Assembly (NCBI GenBank): GCA_021229015.1
Contig: CM037791.1
Location: 53,542,798 to 53,606,797, forward strand
Source of the DNA: Solen grandis
Taxonomy: Eukaryota > Mollusca > Bivalvia > Adapedonta > Solenidae
Direction of reading: 5' to 3'
Length of the DNA stretch: 64,000 nucleotides
Part shown: positions 47,480 through 58,559 of the stretch, in pieces
How the letters are laid out: every line of letters begins with the position of its first letter
Numbering within the stretch: the first letter of the stretch is position 1
Notes under the pieces: model-generated
The model's input: the letters and a program-made list of their open reading frames with translations, nothing else
Told to the model about the DNA's origin: nothing
The model's database searches: none
Translations under genes and position numbers: made by a program

Positions 47480-47945
47480 TACATGTATGTGAGTAGACAT
47501 GTATGTGTATATGTGTGTGCATACATGTACGTAACAAGTGTTTAAATGTGTATGTATGTACACAGTTTTTCTGTATTATATGCATGTACATGTGTATAGT
47601 AAACATGCAGTATAAATATTTGTATATGTAGGGATGTATGTGTATATGCGGATGTATATGTGGGTGTGACTATTTGTATATACTTATACATGTACATATA
47701 AATGTGTATATGTATGAATATATGTGTGAAGATGTATGCGTTCATAGGTGTGTGTACATGTGTATGCAAATATATGTGTGTAAATGTTTATGTAGTACGT
47801 ATATAGGTATATATGTATGTATGCATGTCCATGTATGTATGTATATGTATGCGTATATGTGTATGTACATATGTTTGTGCATGTGTATGTATATGCATGT
47901 GTGTATATGAGTAGATGTATGGGTATATGCGTGTGTATACAAAGT
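47480..47945. repeat. Cryptic TATGTG/TACATG simple repeat
   Basis: About 460 bp of irregular TATGTG, TGTATA and TACATG words. The long Y/M/C-rich plus frame and H/T/Y-rich minus frame here arise from the repeat and are not genes. Confidence 0.85.
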
Positions 47946-48425
47946 TATGTGGATGAAATAGTGTACATGTTCGCTTATAGTATATATTCCTATTACATCC
48001 CTAATATAATTGGTTTTTTTATTATTTTTTCTTCTCTAATTCTAGTTTGCACTCTTTTACCTTATTACTAAATTCCTCCTATCTCACTTTCTCATTATCA
48101 GTCTCCCTCATAATTCTCAGTCTCTTCGTCATGTGTTATATGTTGAGAAGCCTATTTCTACGATGCCATTGTCCTTGAACATATTCCATCTTTCGATGTT
48201 GGGTCTTGACAGGAATCACTCTTCTTCTACACCCAACATGAAACCCATAGTCATGCGAGTGCAGTTTCCGCTTACCATTTTGTTATTCTTCAGCTTTTTT
48301 ATACTATTTAAAATCAAGTGTCTCTATAGCATAACATCCAATTTAACTACATCTTACAATTACCAAGGTAAACACTATTATGTGACTAAAAATATTCATG
48401 CAGCAATATCCACAAATCAAATATC

Positions 48426-51400
48426 ATGTTTACATATACCCTTTTCTGCCTATTCTTGTCAATTTCATTCGCATTTCTGATATCTCTTCTCATAATTTTG
48501 TGTGGAGATGTCCATCCTAATCCAGGTCCATTGATAGATAACCAGTCATTAGATTCCTCAAGCAGTTCATCCTATGAAAAAATCGACCTATCAAACCACT
48601 TATCATTTGTTCATTACAATGTTCAAAGTATCAGACACAAAGTTGACTTACTCTACTCAGAACTACATGATTTCGACCTAATAGCTTTTACAGAAACATG
48701 GCTTAGCGATACCGACATTACTGAAGACTTTCTTTTAAATCATTTCACTTACCAATCAGAAAGGATCGTGATGGGGGAAACCATGGCGGTGTGCTCCTAT
48801 ACATAAAGGATAATCTTCATTATAAAAGAAGAACTGATCTAGAACCATTAGGGGTTGAATGTATATGGGTTGAGCTTATTCTTAACACTAAAACTATTCT
48901 CTTCGGTGTTTTTTACAGACCACCCAATGTCAACGCATTGCAACATGATCACATAATAAGTTCTATTCACCTAGCTGTTGATACAGGCCTAAGCAACATC
49001 ATAATAACTGGTGATTTTAATTTAAATGTCCTAAACGAAGCTTCAAATAAAAAAATAGAGTCCCTAAGTAACCAGTTATCTCTTGTTCAGTGTATAGCTG
49101 ATGCAACACACTTTACAAAACTTCGTCCTCTTTAATTGATATCATACTTACCTCTAAAAAGGAACTTATTGCCCTGAGCGGAGTTGGAGATCCTTTCCTT
49201 CAAAACGTCAGATTCCATTGTCCTAAACCTGCAAAGAGTAAAAACACCAGCGTTTAAAAGGCAAATGTGGTTATTTGACAGGGGTAATTTTAATCTCTTA
49301 AAAGAAAAAATATTATCCTACAACTGGGACGATATAAAAAATAGTGATATAAATGTATATACGAAACAATTTACAGAAAAACTACTAACGTTTTCCAATG
49401 AATGTATCCCTCACAAAATAGTTACCATTCGACCTAGTAACCCGCCATGGTTCACCTCACACCTTGCTAAATTAATACGGCAGCGTAAAAAAGCGTTTCG
49501 AAAAGCTAAACTAACAAATACGGAAATAAACTGGATGAAATTCAAGCAACTAAGAAATAACATTATTACTAAAATAAAAGCAATCAGAGAAACTCAGATC
49601 TCATATTAATACTTCTAAAGGGTGGTGGCAATGTTTAAAGACATTTATCAAACCAGACACTAATTCTAATATCCCACCACTTCAATATAATGACTCTGTA
49701 ATATACAATGAAGTCTCTAAAGCCAATATAATGAACAACTATTTTGCTAATCAAACTCTTTAGTTCCCCAACTGCTTTAGAATCTTTTGTTATTGATGCT
49801 AATGAAGTGGCCATTATTTTAAAGTCATTACCTCTTAGCAAAGCCTCAGGTCCTGATACTATTAATAACAAAGTTCTTCGTGAAACTGCAAAAGAATTGT
49901 CTCGACCCTTAACCGATTTATTCAATTATTCTTTGTCTATTTCACAATATCCTGATTCATGGAAAGAAGCTCATATAACTCCGATATTTAAAAGTGGGGA
50001 TCCTTCACTTCCTTGTAATTACCGTCCTATATCCCTGTTACACTCATTAGGTAAAGTTTTTGAAAGACTTATTTTTAATAAATTATATAATCATCTTCAT
50101 ATGAATAGAATACTTACTTCATACCAATCCGGATTTATCCCTGGCGACTCAACAATCAATCAATTGACATATCTTTATGTGTTTTCTCTCAAGCCGTTGA
50201 CTCTGGTAAAGAAATAAGAACGATTTTTTGTGACATTAGCAAAGCATTTGACAGGGTATGGCACAGGGGTCTTTTGCATAAACTTAACCTCTATGGGATA
50301 TCTGGTTCTCTACTTAACTGGTTTTCTAGTTATTTAAATTCAAGGAAACAACGAGTTGTACTTGCTCAATCTAAATCAAACTGGACTTTTATCAAATCTG
50401 GTGTACCACAAGGATCAATTCTCGGCCCTCTATTATTTCTTAATTTCATTAATGATATAGTAACCGAAATAGATTCTAACGTCCGATTATTTGCTGACGA
50501 TACAAGTCTCTTCTGCATAGTAAATGACCCAACCGTTACGGCAAACATACTCAACTCTGATTTAGTCAAAATAAATAACTGGGCTAACAAATGGTTAGTC
50601 AAATCTAATCCTAAAAAAACTGAGTCCCTTCTTATATCTCGAAAGTTAAACCCAGTATATCACTCTCCTATATATATGCAAAACGAACCTATGCAGGAGG
50701 TATCTTCTCATAAACACCTTGGTCTCTACTTTTCTAAAGACCTTACTTGGAAATGTCATATAGAATATGTACTATCAAAAGCTTACCGTCGATTAAATGT
50801 TCTTCGTTCCCTGAAATTCACTTTAGATCGTCGTTCCTTAGAAATTGCATACTTTTCATTAATACGCCCCATTCTTGAATATGGAGACGTAATTTTTGAC
50901 AACTGCACTGAAAATCTCAAACAGGAAATCGAAAAAATGCAGTATGATGCCGCTAGAATTACAATTGGTGCTACCAAACTTGTTTCTATTTCCAAACTTA
51001 TGACTGAAATTGGTTGGGAATCTCTGGCGGATAGAAGAAGAAGACACAAACTCATATTACTATATAAAATGAAAATTGGACTCTCCCCTGAATACTTGTC
51101 CTCTCTTTGTCCCCCTGAAACTGATTCAAGTAGGTACACTTTTCGAACAGCAGGTAACCTCAATTTACCCCGTTCAAGAACAAACTTGTATTATGATTCC
51201 TTTATTCCTTCTACATCCAGAATGTATAATGAACTTCCGGACTCAGTGAAAAATGCAACTTCCTTATCATCTTTCAAACGTCAACTTAAACCAAATACAC
51301 CTTCTGTTCCTGAGTATTACTACTACGGCAAGCGCTCAAATTTAAATTTATCACTCAAGACTAAGAACCAATTGCAGCAGCCTAGCAAATGATCTATATT

Positions 51401-51633
51401 CCAAAAACATTGTGAATACTCCGAATTGTACTTGTTGTGTCCCTGAAACATCCAAACATTTTTTCTTCGACTGTCAGAAATATAGACATATTCGTCCTAA
51501 ACTTTTTAGCGAACTATGTGAAATAACCCTAAACAATCTTCTTTTTGGAAACAGAAACTTGTCAATCGATGAAAATATTAAAATATTTTCCGCAGTGCAT
51601 CTACATATTGAAAAATCTAAACGTTTCTCCTGA
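48426..51633 (+). pseudogene. CR1/L2-group LINE ORF2 (endonuclease, reverse transcriptase), frameshifted
   Basis: The domains run in order. A hydrophobic leader and 2A-like motif (48426-48530) lead into an apurinic-type endonuclease. Its blocks are HYNVQSI and the ETWL box with the metal-binding Glu (about 48615-48710), then FYRPPN and GDFNLN (48910-49030). The reverse transcriptase spans about 49800-51000: KASGPD, NYRPISLL, DISKAFDRVWH, SGVPQGSILGPLLF and the catalytic FADDTSL at about 50490. A C-terminal CCHC (C-x2-C-x6-H-x4-C) lies at about 51427-51475. There is no RNase H. This layout fits the CR1/L2/Rex1 branch. At least six frame breaks occur, near 48775, 49130, 49190, 49610-49760, 50190 and 51392. 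The longest open piece is 372 codons (50274-51392). Most breaks are single indels, so it is either a fairly young dead copy or affected by sequencing errors. Confidence 0.9.
48504..48530 (+). other. 2A-like ribosome-skipping motif GDVHPNPGP
   Basis: Residues 27-35 of ORF2 read GDVHPNPGP, matching the 2A core D-V/I-x-x-NPGP at which ribosomes skip the Gly-Pro bond. A run of about 20 hydrophobic residues precedes it (LCLF to LLIILC), so the released leader would look like a signal peptide. 2A-like motifs at the start of CR1-like ORF2 are known from sea urchins and other invertebrates. Confidence 0.8.
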
Positions 51634-52141
51634 TTTACCTTTCCAGTCCTTACTTTACGTATTTCTAATAAGTAAATATGACATGTTTTCATACTCGTAT
51701 GTCATCAGTAAACTTGTATTTTCAAGAATATGGCTTCGCTTCTCCGTCCTACAAAACATCTCTCTCACTCTCTCTCTCCCTCTCTCTACCCCTCTCTAAA
51801 AGAGTATGAGTGTTTTTATTTATGTTTTCCTTTTTTCTTTTTCTATTTTTCCCATATTTTACTTTTGTTTCTATATGTTTATGTAAAAATGATTTGTAAT
51901 TCTTAATGAATTCGCCATATATTCACAATTTAAACATCAAGGAGAAAATCTCAATAAGCTTTTAGCTTTCGATTTCATCCTATTTTGTATTATGTTTAAA
52001 TGAAATGTATATGTAAAAGATATCAATAAATATATTTAAACTAAATATCGAGTGGAAAAGACGGGATATCTTCCGACATTAGGAGAAAACAACTCGAACG
52101 CACGACACGAAGAGCTCTGCATCGGTAGCTCCTATTCCTAT
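51634..52141. other. LINE 3' region and flank
   Basis: Pyrimidine-rich sequence with (TC)n at about 51760-51797, then AT-rich sequence. The LINE probably ends near 52045 ('caataaatatatttaaacta'), but no clear tail repeat marks the end. Confidence 0.5.
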
Positions 52142-52289
52142 TCAGTCTTTTCATTTTTAGACCTAGGTAACCACTTTAATTCCATCTTTATTGTATTTTG
52201 CATGCTGATTTTAAATATTTCTTGCAAATCTGCTTTCATTGACCCCTTTTAATAATAGAGAACACTATCTGGCTGTCTGAAAACCATAT
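52142..52289. repeat. Right bracket: 99-bp inverted repeat followed by direct repeat
   Basis: 52142-52240 is the inverted partner of 46585-46683. 52229-52289 is the direct-repeat partner of 46523-46583; the last 12 bases of the inverted arm are the first 12 of the direct repeat. Confidence 0.9.
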
Positions 52290-53906
52290 TACCCTGAGGC
52301 TGGCAAGGATGTATCTCAGTTACCACGGCCCATTCGCCAGGCAATTTTTCTACTTCCCCAGAATTCCACTACCCATGAACAACGCCGTTAACTCTGTTAA
52401 CCCTCCCCCGTAACCAGTGCTACTAGCGTCAGAAAACACAATCTTTGAATACTTTACATAATCAGACAATTTGCACTGTTTACACATCAGATCATCTGAT
52501 GTAAGAATGTCATGAATGCAATTGTCCATGCAATGCTTTCTCTGAACAGCTGATCATACGCATCCCAATGCGATTCAACGAGACTGTCTATACATACGTA
52601 GTGTAACATTAACTGAGAAATATTCCCTAGTACTACAGACAAAGAAATTATTCGCCGAATTACAATAGCCACTTTGCGTACAGGCATTCGTCTATGAACT
52701 CTCAAGCAATTGAATGTATCACATATAGTTTCTGATACTTTACACAATCTTATCTCCGGTATACTTATCAGCCCGTTTGCAGATCTAATTAAAACGCCTA
52801 AACTTTTAAAGGACACCCGCAAAGACATTGTTATATTTAGAACAAATCCACAAGACAGCATATCACTTTTGACTTGCGAGCGAACTCATCTGTTGACGTT
52901 AAATTATCGCAACCAAAACCATCATCAAGAAATACAGAAACACTAGTTTTCCCTCGCTTCTCCATTTTGAAAATAAAGGCCTACAAAGGTCAGTGAAAAG
53001 CAAACACTCAATAAACCGAATGGGGCACTGAAAACGTATATCAAAACTATTTCTCCTTCTATTATTCATGCAAAACCAAGAACTGTGTATAAAGGCTTGT
53101 ACATTTCAATAATGCGCTCGTCCGAACAAATTTAATCATATTGTTTAAATATCCTAGAACAACCATTATATCATCGTTCGTAACTGACTGTTTCCAGATA
53201 TATTATTTGGCTACTCTCAGGTCTTAAATTAAGCTGTTTTTGAATGTTTTTCAGGCGTAGAAAATAATGACGTAGAAAAAAATGTCAATCATTAAACTTC
53301 TAGCACCAATATTTGTCCAAACAAAATATTCTGTAAGCCTGTCTCTGACAATACTATGCTTTTACTCTTGTTCCTTCTCGTTGTAATCATGTGAGGATTT
53401 CTCTAAATCATACTTGTGGCTTTCTGCTTCGAGCTACCGCTTCAACTTCCTGTACGTTAAGTTTATAGAACATGAATCCACGAATATATGTATCGACGCT
53501 ACAGACATATTACAAATGCCACGAAATTAAACGTCACCATTAATTATCGATTTTAATTATCCAATATTTTGTAATAGACTTCTTCAGAAAAACACGTATA
53601 ATATGAAATTGTATCGGTTGAAAAACACGAGTAAAATGTGGAAACGTTAAACCATCAGCAAGCAGATAAGATATATAAATAATTAACAGCAATAACAGAT
53701 AGAAGTTGTCAGAAAAAATACATTATTCAAGAGTAGACTGGTAAGCATAATATAGACCACATAACTTACAAAAGCTATCAGAGGACAGCGCTTTCGACTA
53801 TCCGTAATGCTTGATAGTATGATATGCACTTGAATGTGATATACTTGTGCCACCTTTTTAATATATCTTTTTGGGGATGTTACATTATACGGCATTGGAT
53901 CCTTAG
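52290..53906. other. No gene recognised
   Basis: A 124-codon minus-strand frame (52487-52861) has no family resemblance and overlaps a plus-strand frame of similar quality. Given the capsid remnant that follows it could be decayed Polinton sequence, but nothing proves this. Confidence 0.4.
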
Positions 53907-54194
53907 CTTAAGTTTAAATCTAAAATACGCCTGGGTTGTAAAGATAGAACATTAATAGTGTCTTGTACACAAAATGAATTGATAAGGGCCGTAAAAAATA
54001 TTCTGTCTGGCCAAAATGTAAAGACAGTGATCAAGAAACGGGCTAAAGCATTGTTGAAAGATGTGGGTCGGAAAACTCTGAGAAGTATAAAGCCTTGAGC
54101 ATTCAAACGTCGACATCATTCTGCTTCCAGCACGTCAAGGAGACACATCAAAAAGAGAAAAATCTCATCCCGACCGTTAGATATTTTTGATTGA
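53907..54194 (+). pseudogene. Tail of a basic protein next to the Polinton capsid gene
   Basis: One frame is open from 53907 except for a TGA at 54096. The upstream part is lysine/arginine-rich (VIKKRAKALLKDVGRKTL). The downstream part is strongly basic (AFKRRHH, RRHIKKRK) and ends SRPLDIFD at the stop 54192-54194. It stops six bases before the first ATG of the capsid-like gene. Polintons place small structural genes beside the major capsid gene, and such basic proteins often resemble adenovirus core or minor capsid proteins. The link to a specific family is inference from position and composition. The start was not found and the in-frame stop shows decay. Confidence 0.45.
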
Positions 54195-54199
54195 ACAAC

Positions 54200-55327
54200 A
54201 TGATGCAACACGGCTCTTGTGAGTGTAGCAAAACTGAACTTGATGTGACACATGTCCCACCTACCATGACAGCAATGCAAGATGCACAGTGGACAGAACA
54301 TTATCCTGTGTCAGCACTGAGCAATTCATCTCCCATTGAATTTGTAATTCCTGCTCAATCAGAAAAGTGGACTGATACAACCAGAGCTACTTGTACCTGA
54401 AAGTCAAAGTAGTCAAACCTGATGACACTAATCTGGCTGCCGATGGAGAAACATCCACAGTAAATAATTTCTTCCACAGCTTGTTTAGCAGTATTGATGT
54501 GTACCTGAACAACAAACTGATCACCAATAATGCTGACACGTATGCGTACCGGGCCTACATTGAAAATTTACTGTCTTATTCTACGGACAGTAAATCAACA
54601 CAGCTCTACGCTACGGAAATGTGGAGTCCTGACACGGCGGATCATATGCAAGAGCATACAGTTGCGGAAGATAATGAAGGATTTAAGAAAAGAAGAACAC
54701 GAATCCACCAGAGTCGTGTTCTGGAAATGTGCGGACGTCTGCATTTAGACCTGTGTTTGCAAGACAAGTACCTCCCCTATGGTGTAGAGATACGACTGCG
54801 ACTCAACAGAACCCCAGTCAGTTTTTGCCTGTTTGGAGCAGAGGCAAAAATCCAGTTAATTCAAGCTGGATTCAATGTTCGGACTGTTGACCTGTTACCC
54901 GTAGTGTTAAACAACTTAAACCAGACCATCGCAAAACATGGCATGAAGATCCCAATTCGCCGAGCTGAGGTGAAAACTTTCACCATTCCCGGAGACCAGC
55001 GATCAAAGATCGAAGATCATTTATTTCAAGGACAGTTGCCCAAACGTATCATTCTGGGCATGGTAAAGAATACAGACATGAACGGCGATGTGGCAACCAA
55101 CCCATTTGATTTTCAACATGTCTAAGTTAGAAGTCAGTGAAGACGGAAACACGACACACAACTTGTCGTTCCAGCCCAACTTTCTCACAGGAGAAATTTT
55201 GAAATCATACATGTCCCTGCATCAAGCCTCGGGATCACTCGGTTTAAACCGCACCATGGGACTGACAATGGACGATAACATGATTTGTCAACGAATTGAT
55301 GGGGTTGATCGGACAACAACGCATTGA
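54200..55327 (+). pseudogene. Polinton/Maverick major-capsid-like gene (F54H12.2-like family), broken
   Basis: Three frames together cover most of a protein of the F54H12.2-like family, which is attributed to Polinton/Maverick double-jelly-roll major capsid proteins. The first part (54200-54400) has CSKTELDVTHVPPT and an SSPIEFVIPAQ segment. The second (54391-55125) has NNFFHSLFSSIDVYLN and TYAYRAYIENLLSY. The third (from about 55110 to 55327) has LQPNF-like and SYMSLHQASGSLGLNRT. Frame breaks lie at about 54395 and 55110. The expected aromatic C-terminus is replaced by unrelated sequence and a stop at 55325-55327. The family is an assembly protein of virus-like transposons. Here the copy is a genomic relic and could not make a full capsid protein as written. 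No polymerase, integrase or protease was seen nearby. Confidence 0.7.
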
Positions 55328-55402
55328 GTGGAGACAACAGCAAGTCCATATTGCACAATACCAACTGCAATTGGAACAAATGGTACATCAGAAAAAATTA
55401 TG
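55328..55402. other. Glutamine-codon-rich link between capsid relic and repeats
   Basis: Short stretch with CAA/CAG-rich frames that leads straight into the 60-bp repeat. It may once have been the C-terminal part of a coding sequence. Confidence 0.4.
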
Positions 55403-55540
55403 GAACATCAGGAGATGTTGCGACAACAGCAACAAGATGAACATGATGCCTATATGCTCATAGAACATCAGGCGATGTTGCGACAACAGCAACAAGATGA
55501 ACATGATGCCTATATGCTCATAGAACAACAGGAGATGTTA
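55403..55540 (+). repeat. 60-bp tandem repeat encoding a 20-residue unit
   Basis: Two full copies (from 55403 and 55463) and part of a third (from 55523). The unit is a multiple of three and is open in one frame, giving EHQEMLRQQQQDEHDAYMLI per copy. The two full copies differ by a single visible substitution (ggagatg/ggcgatg), so the duplication is young. Confidence 0.85.
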
Positions 55541-55550
55541 CAAGATAAAA

Positions 55551-55630
55551 ACGATGTCATCGAAATTTAGGACGATGAACACGATGTCATCGAAATCAAA
55601 GACGATGAGGACGATGTCACCGAAATCTAA
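55551..55630 (+). repeat. 30-bp tandem repeat of ACGATGTCATCGAAAT
   Basis: ACGATGTCAT recurs at 55551, 55581 and 55611. The unit is again a multiple of three and translates to D/E/V/I-rich peptide, but stops (TAG, TAA) fall inside copies. Confidence 0.8.
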
Positions 55631-55886
55631 GAAGAAACAAAACGGCCCTTTTCAGGGCCAACCCAAATGTCTCGAAAGGACATTTACAATTGTCAATCCC
55701 CCTTTAACTTACATAACGTTAAGAAGTGGTCCTCCTTTAACTAAGAAATAAAACACGACGTCAAAATGACAATATCGCGTCATTGGAATGTTTGGTATGC
55801 AAGTTCATACTCTTTCTCTCTATCAGATCTTAAGTCATCCTAGTTAGATCTAACAGGTATGAAATGTTTTATTACATACAACATAA

Positions 55887-56002
55887 GGTACCATAAATCA
55901 TTTTTTCGTATATACTCAAGGTACCATAAATTTCCGTCGGTACCATACATTTTCGACTCCGGTACCATAATTGTTTTTGGGGAAAAAAATCAGGGTACCA
56001 TA
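55887..56002. repeat. Cluster of five GGTACCATA motifs
   Basis: GGTACCATA occurs at 55887, 55920, 55939, 55961 and 55994, all in the same orientation, spaced 19-33 bp, with T/A-rich spacers. GGTACC is itself a palindrome. The function is unknown; see findings. Confidence 0.85.
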
Positions 56003-58312
56003 TTGCCACCCTTCACTACTTCCCTAGAAACGAATGAATATTTAAAAACTGTAATACAGGTCGATTAGAAACAGAATACCATTTTTACTTACCTGTCAAA
56101 AATACTCTTATCTCATATCAAATTACATTAAGCGGTATTATTACACGTGGCCCACAAAACAAAATTTACCAATTTGATGAGAGCTACATCCAAACCACTG
56201 TTATTAGTCTAACATCTGTGAATTCAGTAACATACTGTTTTTCAACATTTTCTATTTCAAAATAATTATGCACTTTATAACATCATGCGCTCCTGCAAAA
56301 ACCACGCCTTTTGTCGTGTTGTACATTGCTATGAAACATTTTAGTGTTTATATGCAATAAACTATTTGTATTGTATTGTATAGTGTTTATATCTTCACGT
56401 ATACCTTTAATTAGCGTGCGCAACACAATCGCCGACAAGTATACATCATAACGTAGTGGATGTTTGTAGCAATAATTTAATCTCATTAAAACTGACGAAT
56501 CATTTGCCATTATATTAGAACAGATTCATTCATTTATAAATTTACATTTAAAACAGTATTTCATATTTTAAAGGATTAAAGTTAAATTTCTTTTATTTAT
56601 TATACAATGCATTTGTACTATTACATAGTCTATACATGTATATGCTCATATTAAACAATACATACGACTTAGATAAATTAAACCTCAAATGAAACCTTTA
56701 ACAAATATCGTTATCAAGTAATCATTGATTAAGTAGTCGGCTAATCTATATCTTTATAAACTGATTGCCTGTTAATTGTTTTTGTTTATATAAAAATACT
56801 TCTTTTGAAAGATATTACTTGTTGTTAAATGAGGTTGTGTCCGATTATCAGTTTTGAATGTGAAAAAAAAAATGTTTAGTTGATAATCCTGAAAGGACCG
56901 ATGAATCAATTTAGTTCAATGCATCGATCTTTTACAGAGGAGTTTTCCTCGCACGGGTTTTCTTCACCAGTTAGATTAGCAGAATAGCCGTTTGTGCGGC
57001 GTGCAGAGCTTTCGAAAGCTGCGCAAAAGAAAAAATGGGAAAAAAAAAAACATTTGCAAATTATTTACTTGTCAAAATATGTTGGTCGGTTTGTTTGTGG
57101 GTCCGCTGTGATGCTCTGTATCACAATTCTTCTTATATTGAACATCATTCCTGTTTTTCGAAGGCCCAGTCGAGCAAATCAATGTGTACATGTGGTGCAA
57201 CTCATTAACCGAGAGAATTGGACCATAATAAATAAATGAATTAACATTGCTGTAATAATTGGTTTAAAACGGTCAGCTTATTCGTCCCTGCTTCCACCAA
57301 ACCATCCATTTATCCATTCAGTTACCCATCCATCCTTCCTCCATGATATCTCACGCTCTAGAATACGGTTAGTACATGAGGGTTGAGTGTTTCATCGGAA
57401 GGCGATGTTCATTTGTCATCGCTTCCTGTCATGTATATCAGATAGTGGTGGGACAAGGAGGCCGATTTAATATTTAATCCAATGGTCGGTCAGTGTTAAT
57501 CTCGTGATGTTGACATACAAGGTTCAGAAGATGTTCATTTGACATCGCTTCGGTAAGGCGACAGCCAAACGTACACAAACTACTACGAATTAATCAATTA
57601 AACAGTTGTATCAGTTCTTTACTTCAAATTACACATGGATTAACAATGAACAATTCTTTAAAAGGTATGGCATATTTTTTTTCTTTCTTTTCAAATCCAT
57701 TTTATATAATTTTAAATCAGAAAGTGTGTTTTGTGAATTGTTTTGTAAAATAAAAACTAGACCGACCAATAATTCTGATAGAAATAACAATAACGGGGTT
57801 TTCGCTGAGAGTGATCTATTGTCCGTCGTTGTCGTCCGTCGTGAACACTTTGCTTTTAGAGATATCTCCTGTGAAAAGACTGAGTAAAAACTGACAAAAC
57901 TTGACAGATATTATCTTCGGACATTCCTTCACAAAAAATAACTCAAGCCATGCAAAGCTCTGGTTGACATGACAATAAAAAAAGTGTGTGTGTGTGGGGG
58001 GGGGGGGTGTAATTGGAACTAACGGTCACCTCTTTGCCTTCAACTATTATTGCGTAAGTATAGTTGACCCCTTAAAACATCAGGTTTTCATGGGGTTAGT
58101 TTCTTTATATAATCTTAAATATTTTTCCTCTAAAGATGTTTCATCAGAATTGATACAATTCTTAAAATCAGTATTTAAATATAATTTTCTTATTTTCAAC
58201 CTTAAATGAAAATTGTCAAAAATAGGAAAGCAATATTGTTTTTTAGTTATATTAAGTCTGAAATTATGTCTTTAGTTCGACATGAGTAACTTAGATTAAA
58301 AAACAAAGCCAA
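56003..58312. other. No gene recognised
   Basis: AT-rich non-coding sequence. A phrase 'gatgttcatttg-catcgcttc' occurs twice (about 57403 and 57530). A (GT)n(G)n run lies at about 57984-58006. Confidence 0.6.
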
Positions 58313-58559
58313 GAGATTCGTGGCCGAGAGCGTAAAAGTCACTGACTTAGCCCCTCACCGCGTGGGTTCGAGTTCCGGCGGGATCATTCGGATTTTCATG
58401 TGAGGAAGCCTTCCAGCTGGCTTGCGGTAGGTCTGTGGTTCTACCCGGATGCCTCAGTGCATTTGGGGTCTTCCTCCACCTATAAGTAGCTGGACGTCGC
58501 TATATGACTGAAATACTGTCGCAGGGACGGTAAACTAAAACAATCAATCAATCAATCAA
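58313..58559 (+). mobile_element. tRNA-headed SINE, copy D, best preserved
   Basis: Head GATTCGTGGCCGAGAGCG, B box GTGGGTTCGAGTTCC, body 'gtgaggaagccttccagctg', 'gtggttctacccgga', 'agctggacgtcgctatatga', end block 'ctgtcgcagggacggtaaac', and an (AATC)n tail of about five units. Total length is about 245 bp. It provides the reference for copies A-C. Confidence 0.9.

Noticed and set aside
47542..48071. Long Y/M/C-rich and H/T-rich frames
   Set aside because: They arise from the TATGTG/TACATG simple repeat, which has no stops in several frames.
52487..52861. 124-codon minus-strand ORF
   Set aside because: No recognisable motif; an opposite-strand frame of similar length overlaps it.
58313..58400. 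Functional tRNA gene
   Set aside because: A and B boxes are present, but acceptor and anticodon stems do not pair and the segment continues into a SINE body shared by four loci.
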